Positions 5,862-9,044 of a stretch of 9,044 nt of DNA are shown here, one piece after another. The translations under genes were made by a program, and so were the position numbers. Location of the stretch: the NCBI GenBank assembly GCA_964401455.1, contig CAYNYI010000109.1, forward strand, positions 1-9,044. Direction: 5' to 3'. The stretch is from CAYNYI01 sp964401455 (GTDB lineage: Bacteria > Fibrobacterota > OXYB2-FULL-49-7 > CAYNYI01). Within the stretch, counting starts at the first letter, position 1; every line of letters starts with the position of its first letter. The notes under the pieces are model-generated. The model did not search any database. It worked only from the letters and a program-made list of their open reading frames with translations, and had not been told where the DNA came from.

Positions 5862-6779
5862 TCAGTCAACGACAAACTCTACGGAGGTAATATAATTAGA
5901 AGGATCAACAGCGTAACCGTTTTTCCTGATCTCATAATGAAGGTGAGGTCCGGTGGCTTTTCCGGTTTCTCCGGAATAGCCTATAAGCTCGCGTCTCTTT
6001 ACTCTGCTGCCGGGTTCACAGATGTATTTATCAAGATGCGCATAAAAGGTTTCTATTCCCGTTCCGTGTTCAATTACTACAAGCTTTCCATATGCGCCCT
6101 TCTCTCCCGCAAATTTAACATAACCGTTTGCTGAAGCATAAACCGGAGTACCCGTTTTATTGCCGTAGTCAATTCCCGCGTGAAAGCACATCCTTGAAGA
6201 AAAGGGATCAAGCCGATACCCGAATTCAGAAGTTATAACACCGGTGGTTGGAATAATAGAGGGCATATGTTCATAACCGAATTTTTTCTTTTTCAGAAAG
6301 AAGTCCGCATTTTCAGAAAAATGTTCCTGAAGTTCATGCTGCCGCAAAAGCTTATTGATTTTTGAAGATTGTATAAAGGATTCCGAAAATGACAGAAAGG
6401 GAGTTTCCCTTTCTGTTGAAGGCCCCCCGATACCGACCTGCATGATTGACTCGTCGATAGGATTAATTCCGTATGAAGCAGAAAGAAATGAATAATAATC
6501 GAAATTGCTTTCTATACTACCCGACAAAAACTCAATACTTTTACCCGCTCCTTCTAATCTTTCGCTGAATGTATTATTAAGAAGCCTTACAGCGATGAGT
6601 TTCGCCTCCGAGGAAACGGTCATAATGTTAATGATAAGATTAGCGGCAAGAGAGAGAAAAACAGTAAGGAAAAAAAAGAGCGCGGCCGCCTTTTTGATGA
6701 TGTCAAATTTTACATCAAATCTGACAAAGCCCGGAACGTTGAGCGAATAATAAACAGATTTATCGGACCGGTTTTTCAA
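5862..6779 (-). CDS. Membrane-anchored M23 (LytM-type) peptidoglycan endopeptidase (305 aa)
   Basis: Predicted zinc endopeptidase that cuts peptide cross-links of peptidoglycan in the periplasm. Residues 1-28 are a basic cytoplasmic end, about 29-53 a single transmembrane helix, and 55-165 a probably helical linker. The LytM domain begins at 172 with the familiar MPSIIPTTGVITSEFGYRLDP. Zinc ligands are visible: H200 and D204 in HAGIDYG, and H281 in GPHLHYE, with catalytic H248 (FYAHLD) and H279 also kept, so the enzyme should be active rather than a degenerate activator such as EnvC/NlpD. The fold ends with VDPSNYI near 291-297. ATG 6779 is preceded by GGAG at 7 bases. It is first in the run M23-YjbQ-porin, with a good promoter upstream. 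It may act in cell separation, growth or insertion of envelope machines. Confidence 0.95.
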   Translation of the reverse strand: MKNRSDKSVYYSLNVPGFVRFDVKFDIIKKAAALFFFLTVFLSLAANLIINIMTVSSEAKLIAVRLLNNTFSERLEGAGKSIEFLSGSIESNFDYYSFLSASYGINPIDESIMQVGIGGPSTERETPFLSFSESFIQSSKINKLLRQHELQEHFSENADFFLKKKKFGYEHMPSIIPTTGVITSEFGYRLDPFSSRMCFHAGIDYGNKTGTPVYASANGYVKFAGEKGAYGKLVVIEHGTGIETFYAHLDKYICEPGSRVKRRELIGYSGETGKATGPHLHYEIRKNGYAVDPSNYITSVEFVVD

Positions 6780-6855
6780 TTAATATTCTCCGTTTATTGG
6801 ATAGAGACGGTCATAAACGACAGTAACTCCATATTTTCTCAGATGTTACAATAAT

Positions 6856-6884
6856 AAATTACATTAAAATGGAAAATAAGTCAA
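6856..6884 (-). promoter_or_regulatory. Sigma-70-type promoter of the M23-YjbQ-porin run
   Basis: On the minus strand TTGACT (6884-6879) and TAATTT (6861-6856) are separated by 17 bases. The expected start site is near 6849, leaving a leader of about 70 nt before ATG 6779. This is the best vegetative-type promoter in the window. The rest of the 233-base gap (6780-7012) is AT-rich, and I saw no convincing terminator for the lpxH transcript in it. Confidence 0.65.
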
Positions 6885-7012
6885 TCAATATTTTTCATCA
6901 TCAGGAATATATAATCACAGGAACCCGACTTTCCTACAATAATTTGTGTACGAGGAAAATAATTTACCAAGATATTGTAATTTCAATGAGATAAAAAATA
7001 TGTTGAAAAAAC

Positions 7013-7750
7013 TTACATTTCATCTCTAAAGTTCTTCAAAGAAGCTTTGTTATCTTCAAATATGACATAATAATAATCTTTTATCCAGCTGCCGGTATTC
7101 ATATAGGTACCGCTGTCGATTGATATTTTCTCCGGCAGATGGGTATGCCCCATTATAACAAAATCGCAATTTTCATTAATTTTTTTCTTCGCGTAATCAT
7201 GATAGTCTTTGAGGAACTCAGGCGGAAACTCTCTTCTTTCCGCATACTTTCTGCTTGATCCGGAGCATCGCTTTGCAAGAGGAATACCGAGATCAGGATG
7301 AATGAGCCTGTAAAGAAAAATATTCAAAGGGTTTCTAAGCACTTTTTTTAAGAAACGGTACATCCTGTCGGAGGCGGCTATGCCGTCGCCGTGGTGCAGA
7401 TAAAAAGTCATACCTCCGATTTCAGTTTGAAGAGGTTCAAAATAGAGCTCTATCCCTATATCCCGGGTTAAAAAATCTCCCATCCAGAAATCATGATTGC
7501 CCGCGACATAATGGACTCTGACTCCATCTTCGATGAGCCTTCTGAGCCCGCATAAAACAGCCTGATGGCCGGACGGCACAACGGTTTTGTACTCAAACCA
7601 GAAATCAAATATGTCTCCGAGCATATAGAGATCGGAGGCTTTTTCCAATCTTACTTTTTCTAAAAAGCGGCATAAAACTTCCTCTCGTCCGGCGGCTTCC
7701 GGGATATCCGCCCCCAGATGGGCATCTGAAATAAAAAAGACCTTTGACAT
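7013..7750 (-). CDS. lpxH: UDP-2,3-diacylglucosamine diphosphatase, lipid A biosynthesis (245 aa)
   Basis: Cleaves UDP-2,3-diacylglucosamine to lipid X (2,3-diacylglucosamine 1-phosphate) and UMP, the fourth step of lipid A synthesis, at the inner face of the cytoplasmic membrane. It is a calcineurin-like metallophosphoesterase with all metal-binding blocks in order: SDAHLG (D9, H11), GDIFDFW (D46), GNHDFW (N85, H86), HHGDG (H120), GHTHLP (H202, H204). GNHD in place of the GNRD of E. coli LpxH is common in relatives from Bacteroidota and similar groups. The length is normal. ATG 7750 lies 2 bases after the nth stop, and its Shine-Dalgarno (AAAGG) is inside the last codons of nth, so the two are translationally coupled. 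Other UDP-sugar or cyclic-nucleotide phosphoesterases share the fold, but the FDFWFEY and HHGDG context favours LpxH. Confidence 0.9.
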   Translation of the reverse strand: MSKVFFISDAHLGADIPEAAGREEVLCRFLEKVRLEKASDLYMLGDIFDFWFEYKTVVPSGHQAVLCGLRRLIEDGVRVHYVAGNHDFWMGDFLTRDIGIELYFEPLQTEIGGMTFYLHHGDGIAASDRMYRFLKKVLRNPLNIFLYRLIHPDLGIPLAKRCSGSSRKYAERREFPPEFLKDYHDYAKKKINENCDFVIMGHTHLPEKISIDSGTYMNTGSWIKDYYYVIFEDNKASLKNFRDEM

Positions 7751-7752
7751 AA

Positions 7753-8412
7753 CTACCTTTTCTTTCTAACTCCCAAGGCCGGACATATATCAAAAAGGGC
7801 ACATACCGAACACCTCGGTGAGACCGGAGTGCAAATATTCTGTCCCCAGGTAACCAGCAGATCGTTATACTCTATCCAGTATTTTTTCGGGAGTATTTCC
7901 CGGAGCCGAAATTCTGTTTCGTCCGGTTTTTCGGTTTCTGTAATGCCGAACCTGTTCGAGATTCTATGAACATGTATATCGACACAGATGCCGGGTTTCC
8001 CGAAACCCAGAGTAATTACAAGATTAGCGGTCTTGCGGCCCACCCCCGGCAGTTTGAGAAGTTCTTCAAGCGTATCGGGCACTCTCCCTTTGTATTTATC
8101 AATGATGATCGAGCATATCTTCAGAATATTAGCAGCCTTTACACGGTAAAAACCTACGGGATAAATTATTTTTTCCAGATCGCGCTGCGGCATGGCGGCC
8201 AGTTTATAAATGTCAGAAGCCTTTTCAAAAAGACGAAGAGAAGCGTCTATAGTGGTACTGTCCTTGGTCCGCAAAGAAAGCACAGTCGAAATAAGAACCC
8301 GAAAAGGGTCTTTGCGGGCCGCGATCCTTGTAACTGCCGGCTGGGGAAGAGCTTTAATCTCTTTGCGGAGTATGCAGACCGCCTCATCTATGTCAATTTT
8401 TTTTTTACTCAT
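7753..8412 (-). CDS. nth: Endonuclease III, base-excision DNA glycosylase/AP lyase (219 aa)
   Basis: Removes oxidised pyrimidines from DNA and nicks the resulting abasic site. The helix-hairpin-helix LPGVGRKTANLV is at 121-132 with catalytic K127; the catalytic aspartate D145 is in VDIHVHRISNR. The C-terminal iron-sulfur motif C-x6-C-x2-C-x5-C (C194, C201, C204, C210) is intact. At the DNA-probing loop the sequence is LSLRTKD, where E. coli has LSAQATD: an Arg replaces the Gln that fills the gap left by the flipped base. The form resembles archaeal-type relatives, which may shift substrate range. ATG 8412 overlaps the preceding stop by 8 bp, with no clear Shine-Dalgarno, so translation probably depends on the upstream gene. 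A run of ten A residues follows ATGAGT. Confidence 0.96.
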   Translation of the reverse strand: MSKKKIDIDEAVCILRKEIKALPQPAVTRIAARKDPFRVLISTVLSLRTKDSTTIDASLRLFEKASDIYKLAAMPQRDLEKIIYPVGFYRVKAANILKICSIIIDKYKGRVPDTLEELLKLPGVGRKTANLVITLGFGKPGICVDIHVHRISNRFGITETEKPDETEFRLREILPKKYWIEYNDLLVTWGQNICTPVSPRCSVCALFDICPALGVRKKR

Positions 8413-9019
8413 TGTTCAATTTATAGAAACCGCATTCAAGACATTCTTCGGAAACGTACTCAAAAGAAACCCCTTCTATTTCACCCTGAATAATCCAGCA
8501 GGGACGCTCAGTTCCCGAGACCCTGTAGTAACAATCCACGCATGAGTTTAAATTTGAGGGGTTCTTGCCGTTCCAGTACTCCCAGCACGGAGTCTGCTTT
8601 ATTTTTTTCTTTACTTCTTCTTCTCTTTCTTTTCTTTTTGCCAGCTCTCCTCCGGCCACTTCCTTCTCATGTCCGGTAATAATCTCAGCGGCCTTTTCAG
8701 GAGTACGCACAATATCCATTATCCTGTCGAGCTTTGCGGCCTCAAAAAGCGAGTATATGTTGGGAGAGGAAACAACAAGAACCATTTTTCTGTCTGCCTC
8801 TGCGCATTTTTTATATGCTTTAACCAGTTCGGCGAGCCCCACGGTATAGATATTTTCAGTCTCGGTAAGATTAACAATAAGGTTAGAAGGACCGGATGAA
8901 AAAACTTTACCAACGGCGGAGGCGAAAGATTCCGATTTTTCTGAATTGAGTATTCCCGAGACAGCAATGCGCCCTGTATATTTATCCGGGGTCTCGGCCG
9001 TGAGTTTTTTTTCAGACAT
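8405..9019 (-). CDS. STAS-domain protein (anti-sigma-factor-antagonist-like) fused to a two-CW-like Cys-rich domain (204 aa)
   Basis: Residues 13-112 have the STAS fold pattern seen in SpoIIAA/RsbV-type antagonists: GRIAVSGILNSEKSESF, SNLIVNLTETENI, then a helix after YTVGL, a strand KMVLVVSS and the end segment LFEAAKLDRIMDI. Where classical antagonists have D-S-x-G with the phosphorylated Ser, this protein has Y58-T59-V60-G61, so Thr would have to accept phosphate or the switch is lost. Residues 118-142 are a charged helix. Residues 145-198 contain CWEYW, C160-x2-C163, PCW (174-175) and C193-x2-C196 followed by GFY, matching the two-CW pattern recalled from signalling proteins; it may bind metal or an iron-sulfur cluster. 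I chose ATG 9019 over TTG 9028; neither has a strong Shine-Dalgarno. It heads the run with nth and lpxH; the promoter lies outside the window. Partner unknown. Confidence 0.85.
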   Translation of the reverse strand: MSEKKLTAETPDKYTGRIAVSGILNSEKSESFASAVGKVFSSGPSNLIVNLTETENIYTVGLAELVKAYKKCAEADRKMVLVVSSPNIYSLFEAAKLDRIMDIVRTPEKAAEIITGHEKEVAGGELAKRKEREEEVKKKIKQTPCWEYWNGKNPSNLNSCVDCYYRVSGTERPCWIIQGEIEGVSFEYVSEECLECGFYKLNNE

Positions 9020-9044
9020 TTTTTTCAAGTATTTTTGGAGAGCC

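Noticed and set aside
6900..7010. TTTCCT/AGGAAA inverted repeat and repeated AATAATTT and CAGGAA words downstream of lpxH, considered as terminator or operator
   Set aside because: Arms are only 6-7 bp around a loop of about 20 bases with no T-tract, in AT-rich DNA where such words arise by chance.
7966..8493. Plus-strand 175-residue frame opposite nth
   Set aside because: It is antisense to well-supported catalytic motifs of endonuclease III and resembles no protein I know.
9020..9028. TTG start three codons upstream of the STAS protein ATG
   Set aside because: ATG 9019 is a standard start and the extra residues add nothing to the STAS domain; neither start has a strong ribosome-binding site, so this is not certain.

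Overview
The window carries eight complete genes and one gene cut off at the left edge. All but one lie on the minus strand, so transcription runs mostly from right to left. The gene set points to a motile, Gram-negative (diderm) bacterium. LpxH makes lipid A, a PorV-like beta-barrel protein needs an outer membrane, and flagellin with a near-consensus sigma-28 promoter indicates flagella. A large secreted metalloprotease ends in a type IX-secretion/FlgD-like C-terminal domain. Together with the PorV-like barrel this suggests a flagellated, possibly uncultured member of the Fibrobacterota-Chlorobi-Bacteroidota (FCB) superphylum or a near neighbour. This placement is inference; the window holds no rRNA or other strong marker gene.

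Reading in the direction of transcription (right to left): (1) 9019-7013 is a tight three-gene run. It encodes a STAS-domain protein fused to a cysteine/tryptophan-rich two-CW-like module, endonuclease III (nth) and UDP-2,3-diacylglucosamine diphosphatase (lpxH). The first pair overlaps by 8 bp and the second is separated by 2 bp. (2) 7012-6780 is intergenic and holds a good sigma-70-type promoter, TTGACT-17-TAATTT. (3) 6779-4078 is a second run: a membrane-anchored M23 (LytM) peptidase, a YjbQ-family protein and a PorV/PorQ-like outer-membrane protein. The start of the last gene is not normal. (4) 3880-4086, the only plus-strand gene, encodes a small two-helix membrane protein that converges on the porin gene. 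(5) 3761-2731 is a self-contained flagellin unit: sigma-28 promoter, leader of about 120 nt, strong ribosome-binding site, flagellin, and a strong intrinsic terminator. (6) 2679-1 holds a secreted MXAN_6640-like zinc metalloprotease. Its stop overlaps by 4 bp the start of a lipoprotein gene that runs off the left edge.

Apart from nth and YjbQ the content is cell envelope and surface: lipid A synthesis, peptidoglycan remodelling, outer-membrane protein, flagellar filament and secreted protease. No mobile element, CRISPR array, tRNA or rRNA was seen. I found no convincing new multi-gene system. The points most worth a second look are the STAS/two-CW fusion with an altered phosphoacceptor site, the broken or non-canonical start of the porin gene, the flagellin leader with several GGA motifs suggestive of CsrA control, the metalloprotease-lipoprotein pair with an apparently leaderless promoter, and the orphan small membrane protein.
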